A stretch of DNA of 64,000 bases from Paenibacillus bovis (GTDB taxonomy: Bacteria; Bacillota; Bacilli; Bacillales; Bacillaceae_C), in assembly GCA_007679095.1 (NCBI GenBank), contig VEFU01000010.1:1-64000 (forward strand), written 5' to 3'. Below, piece after piece: positions 36,122 to 44,589 of the stretch. The translations under genes were made by a program, and so were the position numbers. The number at the start of each line of letters is the position of its first letter. The stretch's first letter is position 1. The notes beneath the pieces are model-generated. The model searched no databases, was not told the DNA's origin, and saw nothing but the letters and a program-made list of their open reading frames with translations.

Positions 36122-37054
36122 ATGACAACATTCAATAATCCCGTAATAAAAGGACTATATGCTGACCCGGATTTAGTAAAGTTTGGTGATACATATTATA
36201 TTTACCCTACTACAGATGGATATGAAGGATGGGGTGGGGATGAATTCAGTGTATTTAGTGCGAAACAACTAACGGATGAATTTAAACGTGAAAATGTAAT
36301 TGTTGATTTTAAAACAGACCAAGTTCCTTGGGCAGTCAGTAATGCTTGGGCACCGTGTACAGCTAAAAGGGGAGATAAGTATTTTTTCTACTTCTGTGGC
36401 AAACGCCCTGATGGCCATTCCTGTATTGGTGTAGCTTCTAGTGATTCACCAACTGGTCCGTTTACAGCGGAGGCTGAACCATTACTTACAATTGAATTAA
36501 TGAGGGAACATAATATCTCCATTGGACAAGTGATTGATCCAGCTATTTATGAGGAAAATGGTGATTACTATATGCTCTTTGGTAATGGGGGAGATGGTGT
36601 CATCGTAAAAATGAATCCGGATATGATTAGTGTCGATATTACAACATTACGAAACTATGAGGGCTTGTATGACTTCAGAGAGGCTGTGGAAGTATTTAAA
36701 CGTGATGGGTTATATCACTTCACTTGGTCTTGTGACGATACTGGTAGTGAAAATTACCATGTGAACTATGGAGTTTCAACTTCTCTATTTGGTCCAGTTG
36801 AATATAAGTACACGATCCTTAGCAAAAATGTGGAGAAAAATATTTTAGCAACGGGGCATCATAGTATTCTAGCATTGCCTGAAGAAGACCGTTATATTAT
36901 CGCATTTCATCGTTTTTCTCAAGAAGCAATGAAAACTGTAACAGGTAATGCACGTGGACGTAATCGTGAGGTCTGCCTAGCAGAGCTTTCCTTTAATAAA
37001 GAAGGCCTGCTGGAGCCAGTTTCATTTGAATCTATCATGACAGAAATAAAATAA
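36122..37054 (+). CDS. Glycoside hydrolase family 43, cytoplasmic
   Basis: A 310-residue GH43-type beta-propeller enzyme (arabinofuranosidase/xylosidase group). The N-terminus has the hallmark IKGLYADPDLVKFGDTYYIY with the catalytic Asp; IDPAIYEENGDYYML carries the second Asp and YDFREAVEVFKRDGLYHFTW the Glu region. No secretion signal. ATG at 36122 follows AAAAGAGTGA; an earlier in-frame start overlaps that RBS. It is 70 bp after the first GH43 gene, with no clear terminator between, so probably an operon. A terminator follows at 37078. Confidence 0.85.
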   Translation: MTTFNNPVIKGLYADPDLVKFGDTYYIYPTTDGYEGWGGDEFSVFSAKQLTDEFKRENVIVDFKTDQVPWAVSNAWAPCTAKRGDKYFFYFCGKRPDGHSCIGVASSDSPTGPFTAEAEPLLTIELMREHNISIGQVIDPAIYEENGDYYMLFGNGGDGVIVKMNPDMISVDITTLRNYEGLYDFREAVEVFKRDGLYHFTWSCDDTGSENYHVNYGVSTSLFGPVEYKYTILSKNVEKNILATGHHSILALPEEDRYIIAFHRFSQEAMKTVTGNARGRNREVCLAELSFNKEGLLEPVSFESIMTEIK

Positions 37055-37077
37055 TTAGGAATAGTAATATGTTACCC

Positions 37078-37112
37078 AGTAAATTTTCAAAATGAAAGAT
37101 TTACTGTTTTTT
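37078..37112 (+). terminator. Terminator of the GH43 pair
   Basis: CAGTAAAT (37078-37085) pairs with ATTTACTG (37099-37106), followed by six T residues. Confidence 0.75.
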
Positions 37113-37137
37113 ATCATTTTTAGCTCCGGGTATATGC

Positions 37138-37166
37138 TTGTATTTATGAAAAAAATGTATTATAAT
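37138..37166 (+). promoter_or_regulatory. Sigma-A promoter of the FMN reductase-ApbE operon
   Basis: TTGTAT at 37138 and a perfect TATAAT at 37161 with a 17-bp spacer. The predicted start falls inside the Rex/Fnr-like palindrome just downstream. The leader to the first ATG would be about 175 nt and holds further inverted repeats. Confidence 0.7.
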
Positions 37167-37195
37167 AAGTTTGTGATGAACTTCACAAACTTATT
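37164..37195. promoter_or_regulatory. Rex/Fnr-like operator palindrome
   Basis: AATAAGTTTGTGA and TCACAAACTTATT form perfect 13-bp arms around six bases. The core TTGTGATGAACTTCACAA differs at one position from the Rex consensus TTGTGAAWWWWTTCACAA if W positions are relaxed, and TGTGA-N6-TCACA also fits the Bacillus Fnr/CRP form. It overlaps the -10 and +1 region, which suits a repressor such as Rex better than an activator. Confidence 0.65.
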
Positions 37196-37347
37196 GGTTG
37201 GTATCGTAAGTTTTCCCTTAAATATATAGGGGATAGTACAAGTGAATACATCTATTCAAAATATTATTCATTTGTACATGCTAATAAATTGTGATTTTGT
37301 ACTGAATATTGCCATGTACATATTTATGGAAAGGAGCACTAAAACTA

Positions 37348-37953
37348 ATGAAACTTTTAGGTATAGTAGGAACCAACTCAGATAAATCTACGAATCGTCT
37401 TTTGCTACAATTTATTCAAAAACATTTTGCAGAGAAGGCAAGTATTGAGCTTTTTGAAATAAAGGAATTGCCAGCATTTAATAAGCCAAAAGATAGGAAA
37501 GCACCCGATGCAGTACAAAGGTTGACAGATAAAATATTAGAAGCAGAAGGAGTGATTATTAGTACTCCGGAATACAACCATTCCGTGCCTGCGGTATTAA
37601 AGAGTGCTTTAGAATGGTTGTCTTACACTACTCAAGCGCTGATGGATAAACCAGTAATGATTACAGGTGCATCATATGGAAAATTAGGATCTTCCCGTTC
37701 ACAAACACATTTACGGCAAATATTGGATGCGCCGGAATTGAGAGCTCGTATTATGCCGAGCTCAGAGTTCTTATTAGGTTATTCATTACAAGCATTTGAT
37801 GAAAATGGTAATCTGCATGATCAAAGTAAGATACAAGAACTTGAGGGTATCTTTTCTGATTTCTTACATTTTGTAAATATTACCAATCAATTAGTTCATA
37901 AGAAACATACTGATATGCCGAAAATACAAAAATTCTCTTGGGAGGATAATTAA
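37348..37953 (+). CDS. NADPH-dependent FMN reductase family protein
   Basis: A 201-residue flavodoxin-like reductase. FMN_red motifs: [20 protein letters not shown] at the N-terminus, [23 protein letters not shown] near residues 70-90 and [11 protein letters not shown]. It would transfer electrons from NAD(P)H to FMN, quinones or azo compounds in the cytoplasm. ATG at 37348 follows AAAGGAG; the longer frame from 37309 has no RBS. It is a close paralogue of the next gene's N-terminal half and lies 19 bp before it. Confidence 0.85.
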   Translation: MKLLGIVGTNSDKSTNRLLLQFIQKHFAEKASIELFEIKELPAFNKPKDRKAPDAVQRLTDKILEAEGVIISTPEYNHSVPAVLKSALEWLSYTTQALMDKPVMITGASYGKLGSSRSQTHLRQILDAPELRARIMPSSEFLLGYSLQAFDENGNLHDQSKIQELEGIFSDFLHFVNITNQLVHKKHTDMPKIQKFSWEDN

Positions 37954-37972
37954 TTTACTAGGAGGCTTACCG

Positions 37973-39163
37973 ATGAAAATTGTTGGAATAGTTGGATCAA
38001 ATGCCGATTTTTCATACAACCGTCTATTATTACAATTCATTGCTAGAAATTTCAAGAAATTAATTGATGTGGAAGTTGTGGATATACAAGATATCCCAAT
38101 GTTTAATCAATCAAATGATCAAACGGATAGTGCTCCGATTCAAAATCTTAAAAATAAAATTCTCAATGCAGATGGAGTGATTATTGCTACTCCAGAGTAC
38201 AATCATACGATACCATCCGCACTGCAAAGTGTTCTTGAGTGGCTATCATTTAAAATACACCCACTTGACGGAAAACCGGTCATGATTGTTGGGGCATCTT
38301 ATGATGTACAAGGCTCATCTCGTTCACAATTACATTTACGCCAAGTGTTAGATGCGCCAGGAGTAAATGCAGTAGTTATGCCAGGTAATGAATTTTTATT
38401 AGGACAAGTTCATAAAGCGTTTGATGAGGATGGGAACTTAAAAGATGCTAAAACAGTGCAATTCCTAGAGACTTGTATTAAGAAATTTATCCGCTTTATT
38501 AATGTGATAAATGTATTAGACGCTCCAGAAGGGATGAAAGATTTATCCAGTACGGAGGATTTATATGCCACAGGCTCTATTGATACAACAATTCAAGATA
38601 TCGACATGATGGCAGATGACTGGGTGGAACAAGCTGCTGAAAAAACAGGAGCGGTGGAAGGTAATACGTATGTTAAACTAGACCGTGGTATTTTAACGGT
38701 AGATCAATTAAATTATTTCTTGAAATCAATGCCTGCAGAACTAACGTATGCAGATAGCAATAACCAGTTCCTTTACTATAATCATAAGTTCGATGCAGAA
38801 GACATGTTAGCATCTCGTAGACCTGAACAAGTCGGTTATCCACTAGCAGAATGTCATCCAAAAAGAGCTTTTAGCAGTGTTGCTTGGGTCATCCAACAAT
38901 TACGTAATGGAAAAGAAGATGTAGTAAGAACCCATGTGCCTACTCACGGACCAGATAAGTTTGTTGTTCATAGCTACCAAGCTATTCGAGATGAAGAAGG
39001 GAATTATCTTGGTATTAATGAATATGTACAAGATATTAAACCAATAATTGACTGGTATTTAGAACAAACAGGCCAACAGTTAACAGGGAGTAATGTTGAT
39101 GCAGTGTCAGGAGCTACGTCTAAAGTAGATACAGTTTCAGGTGCAACTGTTAAGGATAATTAA
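37973..39163 (+). CDS. FMN reductase-PAS fusion with tandem C-terminal flavinylation motifs
   Basis: A 396-residue protein. Residues 1-180 are an FMN_red domain paralogous to the previous gene ([35 protein letters not shown]). Residues about 230-365 are a PAS-like domain of the DUF438 type ([46 protein letters not shown]). The C-terminus carries two copies of D-x-V-S-G-A-T, at residues 376-382 and 386-392. This matches the motif in which ApbE attaches FMN to the Thr, and an apbE gene lies downstream. So the protein is probably covalently flavinylated in the cytoplasm, perhaps a multi-flavin NADH reductase. RBS is AGGAGG. Confidence 0.85.
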   Translation: MKIVGIVGSNADFSYNRLLLQFIARNFKKLIDVEVVDIQDIPMFNQSNDQTDSAPIQNLKNKILNADGVIIATPEYNHTIPSALQSVLEWLSFKIHPLDGKPVMIVGASYDVQGSSRSQLHLRQVLDAPGVNAVVMPGNEFLLGQVHKAFDEDGNLKDAKTVQFLETCIKKFIRFINVINVLDAPEGMKDLSSTEDLYATGSIDTTIQDIDMMADDWVEQAAEKTGAVEGNTYVKLDRGILTVDQLNYFLKSMPAELTYADSNNQFLYYNHKFDAEDMLASRRPEQVGYPLAECHPKRAFSSVAWVIQQLRNGKEDVVRTHVPTHGPDKFVVHSYQAIRDEEGNYLGINEYVQDIKPIIDWYLEQTGQQLTGSNVDAVSGATSKVDTVSGATVKDN

Positions 39164-39169
39164 TGAAAA

Positions 39170-39357
39170 GGCTCTGTAAAAGTTCATAGTTGTTCACAAC
39201 TTAGTTGATTGTAGCGGATGTATACGAGACTCCTGCGGGAACAGCACGAGCCGAAGATCCACTTGGCAAAGCGGTTTTCTTTGCCAAGTTAGCTGAGGCC
39301 GTGCCCGCGGAAAGCGAGTGTACAGGAGCGAAAATCAACAACAAAGTTTAACAGAGC
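39170..39357 (+). mobile_element. MITE-like element, copy A (188 bp)
   Basis: Begins GGCTCTGTAAAAGTTCAT and ends TTTAACAGAGC, so the ends are inverted repeats. The interior contains inverted segments such as CCACTTGGCAAAGC / GCCAAG. A highly similar element lies inverted at 54453-54640. No open frame. It lies between the FMN reductase-PAS gene and apbE. Confidence 0.85.
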
Positions 39358-39420
39358 TAATAAAAAAGAGGTCTACATGGCCTCTTTTATTAATTCTTTA
39401 GAAAGGAGGGCATCCTCACT

Positions 39421-40353
39421 ATGCAAAGTCGTGAAATACATATGATGGGAACGATAATCCAATTATCAGTTGAACATGAACATGCTAACTTCATTCTGGA
39501 TGAGTTGATTTTACTTTTGAAAGAGAATGAGAAACGTTTTAGTGCTCATAATCCTAATTCAGAACTAATGGAAGTGAATAAAAACGCTGGCATCAGGCCG
39601 GTGAAAGTCCATCCTCATTTGTATGAATTAATTAAAATAGGGAAGGAGCATAGCACTTCTGCTGGTAGTTCTTTGAATATTACTATTGGTCCGCTTGTTA
39701 AAGCATGGCGGATTGGATTTGAAGATGCGAATATTCCTTCCAATAAAGTAATCGAGTCTCTGTTAAGCAAAACAAATGCTAAAGATATTATTCTGGATAA
39801 TCAGAAACAGACCGTGTTTTTAAGAAATAAAGGGATGTTTATTGATTTGGGTGCATTGGCAAAAGGGTATATTGCTGATCTTATTATTACTGAATTAGAA
39901 ACAATGAATGTTAATGCGGCTCTAATTAATTTAGGTGGAAACGTAATGACGTATGGAAGATCTCCTAATCATGAGGATGAATACTGGCGTGTAGGAATTC
40001 AACATCCTTTCCTACCGCGAGGAAATTATATCGCAATTGTAAAGGCATTAAACCAATCCGTGGTTACTTCAGGGATTTATGAGAGAAAATTCACAATGAA
40101 TAATCAAACATATCATCATATATTAGATCCTAACACAGGATATCCAATTACGTCAGAAATAGCAGGGCTAACAATTGTATCCAAAAAGTCAGTAGATGGA
40201 GAAATATGGACTAGTCGATTATTTGGACAGTCATCTCACCAAATAATAGATATATTAAATACTATAGATGATGTAGCAGGTATTGTTGTTACTAAAACCG
40301 GCGAACTGTGTTATTCGGAATCACTTAAACCATATATTATCGAATCAAATTAG
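39421..40353 (+). CDS. apbE: FAD:protein FMN transferase (ApbE), cytoplasmic
   Basis: A 310-residue ApbE-family enzyme that moves FMN from FAD onto a Thr or Ser of a target protein. Motifs: MGTIIQLSVEHEH, GSSLNITIGPLVKAW, IDLGALAKGYIADLI, LINLGGNVMTYG, VVTSGIYERKF and HHILDPNTGYPITS, with the metal-binding Asp/Thr region at the last. There is no signal peptide or lipobox, unlike exported ApbE proteins, so its target must be cytoplasmic. The obvious target is the upstream reductase with two SGAT motifs. ATG at 39421 follows AAAGGAGGGC. A MITE separates the two genes but no terminator is seen. Confidence 0.92.
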   Translation: MQSREIHMMGTIIQLSVEHEHANFILDELILLLKENEKRFSAHNPNSELMEVNKNAGIRPVKVHPHLYELIKIGKEHSTSAGSSLNITIGPLVKAWRIGFEDANIPSNKVIESLLSKTNAKDIILDNQKQTVFLRNKGMFIDLGALAKGYIADLIITELETMNVNAALINLGGNVMTYGRSPNHEDEYWRVGIQHPFLPRGNYIAIVKALNQSVVTSGIYERKFTMNNQTYHHILDPNTGYPITSEIAGLTIVSKKSVDGEIWTSRLFGQSSHQIIDILNTIDDVAGIVVTKTGELCYSESLKPYIIESN

Positions 40354-40451
40354 GTGAGAGGGGGCCATGTATCAATGTGCTAACATGATGCCTTGTGTAT
40401 CCATCCACAGTGTTTCCTTTCTTGAATAATCACTGTGGATGATATAAATCG

Positions 40452-41159
40452 TTACCATTCACTTGGCTCATAGTTTAATTCTTTAAATAATTGTGTTTTT
40501 TCCTTCTTACTTAAATCCCGCCATTGCCCAGTTGGGAGGTTTCCTAAATGAATATTCATGATTCGAATTCTTTGCAAGCGGTATACGTCATACCCTAATT
40601 CTGCACACATGCGTCGGATTTGTCGGTTTAAGCCTTGGGTTAAAATGATATTAAATTCATACTTTGATAATTGAGTTACCTTACAAGGAAGTGTTTTTGT
40701 ACCTAATATTTTCACACCTGAAGCCATTTTCTCTAAAAACTCAGGTGTAATTGGTTTATCTACAGAAACAATATATTCTTTTTCATGTTTATTTTCAGAT
40801 CGCAGTATTTTATTTACTATATCGCCATCGTTCGTAAGTAGTATTAACCCTTCAGAATCTTTGTCGAGTCGGCCAATATTAAATATTCTTAACGGATGGT
40901 TGACCAAATCAACTATATTCCCTTTTACTCCTTTTTCTGTGGTACTCGTAATCCCTACAGGTTTATTTAATGCAATATAAACATTATTCCTGGCAACTCT
41001 GATAGGATTCCCATCTATATTGACCTCATCACCAGGTTCTACTTGACTTCCAATTGTTGCTCGTTTTCCATTTATCGTAACTCTTCCATCTGTAATTAAA
41101 CGATCAGCACCTCGTCTAGATGCTTTACCAGATTCACTAATAAATTTATTAATGCGCAT
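40452..41159 (-). CDS. 23S rRNA pseudouridine synthase, RluF/RsuA family
   Basis: A 235-residue pseudouridine synthase. An N-terminal S4 RNA-binding domain ([20 protein letters not shown]) is followed by the catalytic domain with [18 protein letters not shown], where the Asp is nucleophilic, and [18 protein letters not shown], resembling RluF (23S U2604) most. ATG at 41159 follows AAGGATGGG; an upstream start at 41183 is less good. It is monocistronic on the minus strand, next to the staygreen relic. Confidence 0.85.
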   Translation of the reverse strand: MRINKFISESGKASRRGADRLITDGRVTINGKRATIGSQVEPGDEVNIDGNPIRVARNNVYIALNKPVGITSTTEKGVKGNIVDLVNHPLRIFNIGRLDKDSEGLILLTNDGDIVNKILRSENKHEKEYIVSVDKPITPEFLEKMASGVKILGTKTLPCKVTQLSKYEFNIILTQGLNRQIRRMCAELGYDVYRLQRIRIMNIHLGNLPTGQWRDLSKKEKTQLFKELNYEPSEW

Positions 41160-41234
41160 GTTGACCCATCCTTCATCAGACAATTCTTTTATTAGATATT
41201 AAATATACTTTATTTTAGGGATGGAACACAAACT

Positions 41235-41689
41235 CTACTTAGGAAATAAAGTGTTGAATGTTCCCCAAATTTATTTTTTGGCATATTTCGGATACATGGA
41301 ATGGAATTGAATGATGATGGGAGTTTGGCTTAACCAAGGATATGTCATGAATAGCCCCATATCGCGTATCTGATCGCTTCGAGAGCCAAAGGTAGCTCCT
41401 GTCTAAATATTTCATTTCGTTTTGCAACAATACTTAGTTCATATTCCCCTTCATCCAAGTGTACGGAAGCGCAAAAAACAAAAGAATTTCCATATACTTT
41501 CCACTCGCCTATAACCTCATCGCGTAATGTGTTTATGTTATTCCAAGCATATACAGAGGCGATATGAAGAAAAAGTTCACCTGTTGTATCAGAGTGGGTT
41601 AAAGTGTAACGTCTTGGAATAACAGGTGCAGTTGCAGTAGTTCCATTCATGTGAAATACAGTTAGCTTTTCCGGGTTAAAAGTGCTCAA
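41235..41689 (-). pseudogene. Degraded staygreen (SGR) family gene
   Basis: The N-terminal part from a TTG at 41689 (RBS AGGAG) reads FNPEKLTVFHMNG then PRRYTLTHSDTTGELFLHIA ... LRDEVIGEWKVYGN ... KRNEIFRQELPLALEAIRY, matching the Bacillus staygreen-like family. After IRY the frame is lost. The missing tail is visible in another frame (MTYPWLSQTPIIIQFHSMYP), interrupted by a stop and then WGTFNTL. At least one frameshift and one nonsense change have inactivated it. Confidence 0.8.
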
Positions 41690-41791
41690 TCCGTTCAACT
41701 CCTACTGTTTTTGTATCCATATGCAGAATATAGGGGAAAGGAGCATGAAAATTATCGATAAACGACTATATATTTTCATATCCAAGTAATA

Positions 41792-41872
41792 GTACGCGCA
41801 GGGTCTCACCTGAACGCTAGTCTCGCAGGAGTCGCCGCCTTCCGCTTCAATCAACTGGAGTCTGCTAAAAAT
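41792..41872. repeat. Partial Bacillus-type intergenic repeat
   Basis: A GC-richer segment, CGCGCAGGGTCTCACCTGAA through CGCAGGAGTCGCCGCCTTCC, resembles a repeat I know from many Bacillus intergenic regions. It shares the CTCGCAGGAGTC style of the MITE-like element at 39170 but is a different, shorter fragment. No gene is visible in 41690-42213. Confidence 0.5.
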
Positions 41873-41923
41873 ATAATATTTTTGTTAATAATACCATTTA
41901 GAAATAAGTTAGTTTTAATGATA

Positions 41924-41967
41924 AAGACGACTAAAGGGTACATTTGTGAACTTTCAGTCGTCCTTTT
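41924..41967 (+). terminator. Orphan terminator-like hairpin
   Basis: GACGACT pairs with AGTCGTC across a long, partly paired loop, followed by CTTTTTAT. No intact plus-strand gene precedes it. Confidence 0.4.
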
Positions 41968-42213
41968 TATTTATGTTTTTGTTATAAAAATTTTAATAGT
42001 GCATTACTGCGCGATGCTGCTCAGAAAGTCTATTTCCGATTCATATATTCGTATGGTATTGCTCCTAATTACATCTATATAAAAGACAACATCTCTTTTT
42101 ATTAAATCTGGTAGATGCTTCTAGTTATTTTATATCTATTATTTAATGTTATTATATTAGTATATTGTTAGGGCAATATATTTTTTTGATAGTTTGAAAG
42201 GAAGTTAAATAAA

Positions 42214-43677
42214 TTGAAATCTTATAGCAGACTTTTTCTTCTTCTTTGTATATTTGTTGTACTTGCATTAGCGGGATGTGGGAACGATAAATCAACGAAT
42301 GTAGGTAATTTAAAGTTTGAGAATCCATTAAAAATACCAGAACTTCTTGAACCAACGCTCGAACCGGATGGTACGAAGCATTTTACCTTAACGATGATGC
42401 AAGGCACTACAGAGTTTTTGGAAGGAAAAACAACGGATACATGGGGGATTAATGGTTCTTATCTTGGACCAACTGTTAGAGTGTCACGTGGTGATAAAGT
42501 TTCCTTCGATGTCATTAATCAATTAGGAGAAACATCTACATTACACTGGCATGGGATGATGTTGCCTCCAGAAATGGATGGGGGTCCACATCAAATGATT
42601 GAAGCAGGAAAGACATGGTCTCCTCACTGGACAATCGATCAGCCGTCAGCTACAACCTGGTTCCATCCACATCTTCATGGAAATACAGCTCAACATGTAT
42701 ACAGAGGCCTTGCCGGCATGTTTATTATTGACGATGAGGATTCTAAAAAGCTTCCTACCAATTATGGTGTAGATGATATTCCACTTATCGTACAAGATAA
42801 ATTATTCACAAGTGACGGTCAGTTTTCAGAAGATGATGATACAACATTTGGAATACTTGGTGATGAAATACTTGTAAATGGGACGCATGATCCTTTTCTA
42901 GAAGTGACATCAAGCCAAGTGCGTTTTCGATTATTAAATGGTTCAAATGCCAGAGCGTATACTTTCGGGTTTACAGATGAGCGTTCTTTCCAATTAGTGG
43001 CAAACGATGCAGGGCTTTTACAAGAGCCTGTTACATTGGAGCGATTTATGTTAAGTCCTGGAGAGCGCGCTGAAATTGTCGTTTCGTTTGAGCCAGGAGA
43101 AGAGACGATTCTCCATAGCTACAAGAATGGTACAGGTATTGCAAGTGGCGAATTTGATTTATTAAAGATTGTTGCTGCTTCAGAATTAACGGAATCAAAG
43201 CCAATTGAAGGACAACTGTCTAGTGTAGAGCCAATCGAGGTGCCAGCGGACGCAAAGGTACGTCAATTTAGATTATCAATGGATAATAAAATAAATGATA
43301 AATCAATGGATATGTCACGGATTGATGAGGTTGTGCCAGCAGGTGGTAAAGAAATATGGGAAATTCGCAATTTTGGTTCCGAGCATAATTTCCACATCCA
43401 TGATGCCGCCTTCCGTGTATTAGATGTAAATGGTAAGGAACCACAAGAGTATGAACGAGGTAGAAAGGATACCGTGTTTGTTCCTCATGGAGCAACAGTT
43501 AGGCTTGCAGTAGAATTTGGCAACTATACGGATTTAAAGTACCCACTAATGTATCATTGCCATCTATTAAAGCATGAAGATGCTGGAATGATGGGGCAAT
43601 TTCTACTTGTTGAACCCGGGACTGAGTCTCAGGTGCCAATGCAACTTACTGAAGTTAGTGAACATCATGATCATTAA
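42214..43677 (+). CDS. Multicopper oxidase, lipoprotein
   Basis: A 487-residue laccase/bilirubin-oxidase-type enzyme. The N-terminus is a lipoprotein signal with lipobox LALAGC and Cys22, so it is anchored outside the membrane. All four copper motifs are seen: HWHGMML, WFHPHLHG, HNFHIHDAAF and MYHCHLLKHEDAGMM, the last with the type 1 Cys, His and Met. It would oxidise phenols or metal ions (Cu+, Mn2+) while reducing O2 to water; the substrate is not readable. The start is TTG after AAGGAAG. A strong terminator follows; no copper-export genes are adjacent. Confidence 0.9.
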   Translation: MKSYSRLFLLLCIFVVLALAGCGNDKSTNVGNLKFENPLKIPELLEPTLEPDGTKHFTLTMMQGTTEFLEGKTTDTWGINGSYLGPTVRVSRGDKVSFDVINQLGETSTLHWHGMMLPPEMDGGPHQMIEAGKTWSPHWTIDQPSATTWFHPHLHGNTAQHVYRGLAGMFIIDDEDSKKLPTNYGVDDIPLIVQDKLFTSDGQFSEDDDTTFGILGDEILVNGTHDPFLEVTSSQVRFRLLNGSNARAYTFGFTDERSFQLVANDAGLLQEPVTLERFMLSPGERAEIVVSFEPGEETILHSYKNGTGIASGEFDLLKIVAASELTESKPIEGQLSSVEPIEVPADAKVRQFRLSMDNKINDKSMDMSRIDEVVPAGGKEIWEIRNFGSEHNFHIHDAAFRVLDVNGKEPQEYERGRKDTVFVPHGATVRLAVEFGNYTDLKYPLMYHCHLLKHEDAGMMGQFLLVEPGTESQVPMQLTEVSEHHDH

Positions 43678-43678
43678 T

Positions 43679-43722
43679 AAAACAGAAGGACAGGTTAAGA
43701 AGACTCTGTCCTTCTGTTTTCT
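43679..43722 (+). terminator. Terminator of the multicopper oxidase gene
   Basis: AACAGAAGGACAG (43681-43693) pairs perfectly with CTGTCCTTCTGTT (43706-43718), with flanking A- and T-tracts, so it could also serve the convergent VOC gene. Confidence 0.85.
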
Positions 43723-43724
43723 AT

Positions 43725-44150
43725 TTAGCTATTTAAATTACTCTCTCTCAATTTTTTCACTTGGTCTGAATGGAAAGGTGAATCCTCTACTTCGTTCACT
43801 ATACTAAAGGGATTACCATCCAGATCGAAAAAGTCAAAGAACTTCATACCATTAAAGTCATTAATGTCCGTCGTCACTACCCCATTATCTTTAAAGTGCT
43901 GGTGAGCATGATCAATATCATCTACTACAAAATTATAATAAGAATTTTTCTGATCACTATTGATGGAAAACTCAGTAGACTGGGGCGTTTCTACTTTTAT
44001 TAATGCTAATTGAGTAGAACCGTATGGTAAATAAAAACCAATTCCACCTTCCCAACTATCAATTAATGTCACTCCCAAATTTCTTTCATACCATTGTCGA
44101 GAATTTTCAATATTTGTAACAGGAATAAAAATACTACCAATCTTGAACAT
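43725..44150 (-). CDS. VOC family protein
   Basis: A 141-residue vicinal-oxygen-chelate protein with two similar halves: KIGSIFIPVTNIENSRQWYE and FVVDDIDHAHQHFKDNGVV, and a C-terminal Asp/Glu strand FFDFFDLDGNPFSIVNE. Metal ligands are not all obvious, so it may be a binding protein (resistance or glyoxalase-like). ATG at 44150 follows GGAGG; the upstream start at 44183 has no RBS. Monocistronic. Confidence 0.75.
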   Translation of the reverse strand: MFKIGSIFIPVTNIENSRQWYERNLGVTLIDSWEGGIGFYLPYGSTQLALIKVETPQSTEFSINSDQKNSYYNFVVDDIDHAHQHFKDNGVVTTDINDFNGMKFFDFFDLDGNPFSIVNEVEDSPFHSDQVKKLRESNLNS

Positions 44151-44359
44151 GATGAGCCTCCATTCAACTATATTAATATCCAAACTTAATAGAAATTTAT
44201 ATGTTCATTTCGATAAAAGGCGATAAAAAACCTTTTATTGAGAATAAAATAGATAAAAGGATATATGAGGAGAAAAGAAGTATAGCAAAATTCAAATCAC
44301 TCAGCTTTTTTGTAGCAACATTTTTAGTGATTCTGAAAAAAATTCATTTTTTATTTCGG

Positions 44360-44375
44360 TGCAAACGATTGCGCA
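44360..44375 (+). promoter_or_regulatory. LacI-family operator, copy 1
   Basis: TGCAAACGATTGCGCA, a palindromic site of the MalR type. A second copy lies at 44491 and both precede the MFS gene. The downstream LacI regulator is the natural binder. Confidence 0.75.
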
Positions 44376-44427
44376 AATAAATAATAACAATTATAATGTG
44401 AATAGATTAGGAATTTGTATATACATC

Positions 44428-44442
44428 TCGAAACGTTTCAAG
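44428..44442 (+). promoter_or_regulatory. cre site (CcpA) before MFS gene
   Basis: CTCGAAACGTTTCAA contains the palindrome GAAACGTTTC, close to strong CcpA operators. It lies between the two LacI-type operators. Confidence 0.6.
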
Positions 44443-44490
44443 GTCCATAATGTTATAGTGTGATTATTTATGTGTAGTATAGTTTATTAA

Positions 44491-44506
44491 TGCAAACGAT
44501 TGCACT
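44491..44506 (+). promoter_or_regulatory. LacI-family operator, copy 2
   Basis: TGCAAACGATTGCACT shares 14 of 16 bases with copy 1, 131 bp upstream, allowing DNA looping. The remainder of 44151-44589 is AT-rich promoter DNA without a gene. Confidence 0.75.
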
Positions 44507-44589
44507 TAATTATGGAATAAAGCTTCATTTTATCGAGAAATAGTACTTCCTATTATAAGTAATAATGAAAAGTTACAGGAGGATTTATG

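Noticed and set aside
39170-39357. Insertion sequence with transposase
   Set aside because: The element is only 188 bp and non-coding, so it is called MITE-like instead.
41882-42082. Small hydrophobic open frame before the multicopper oxidase
   Set aside because: No RBS, and it runs through a terminator-like hairpin.
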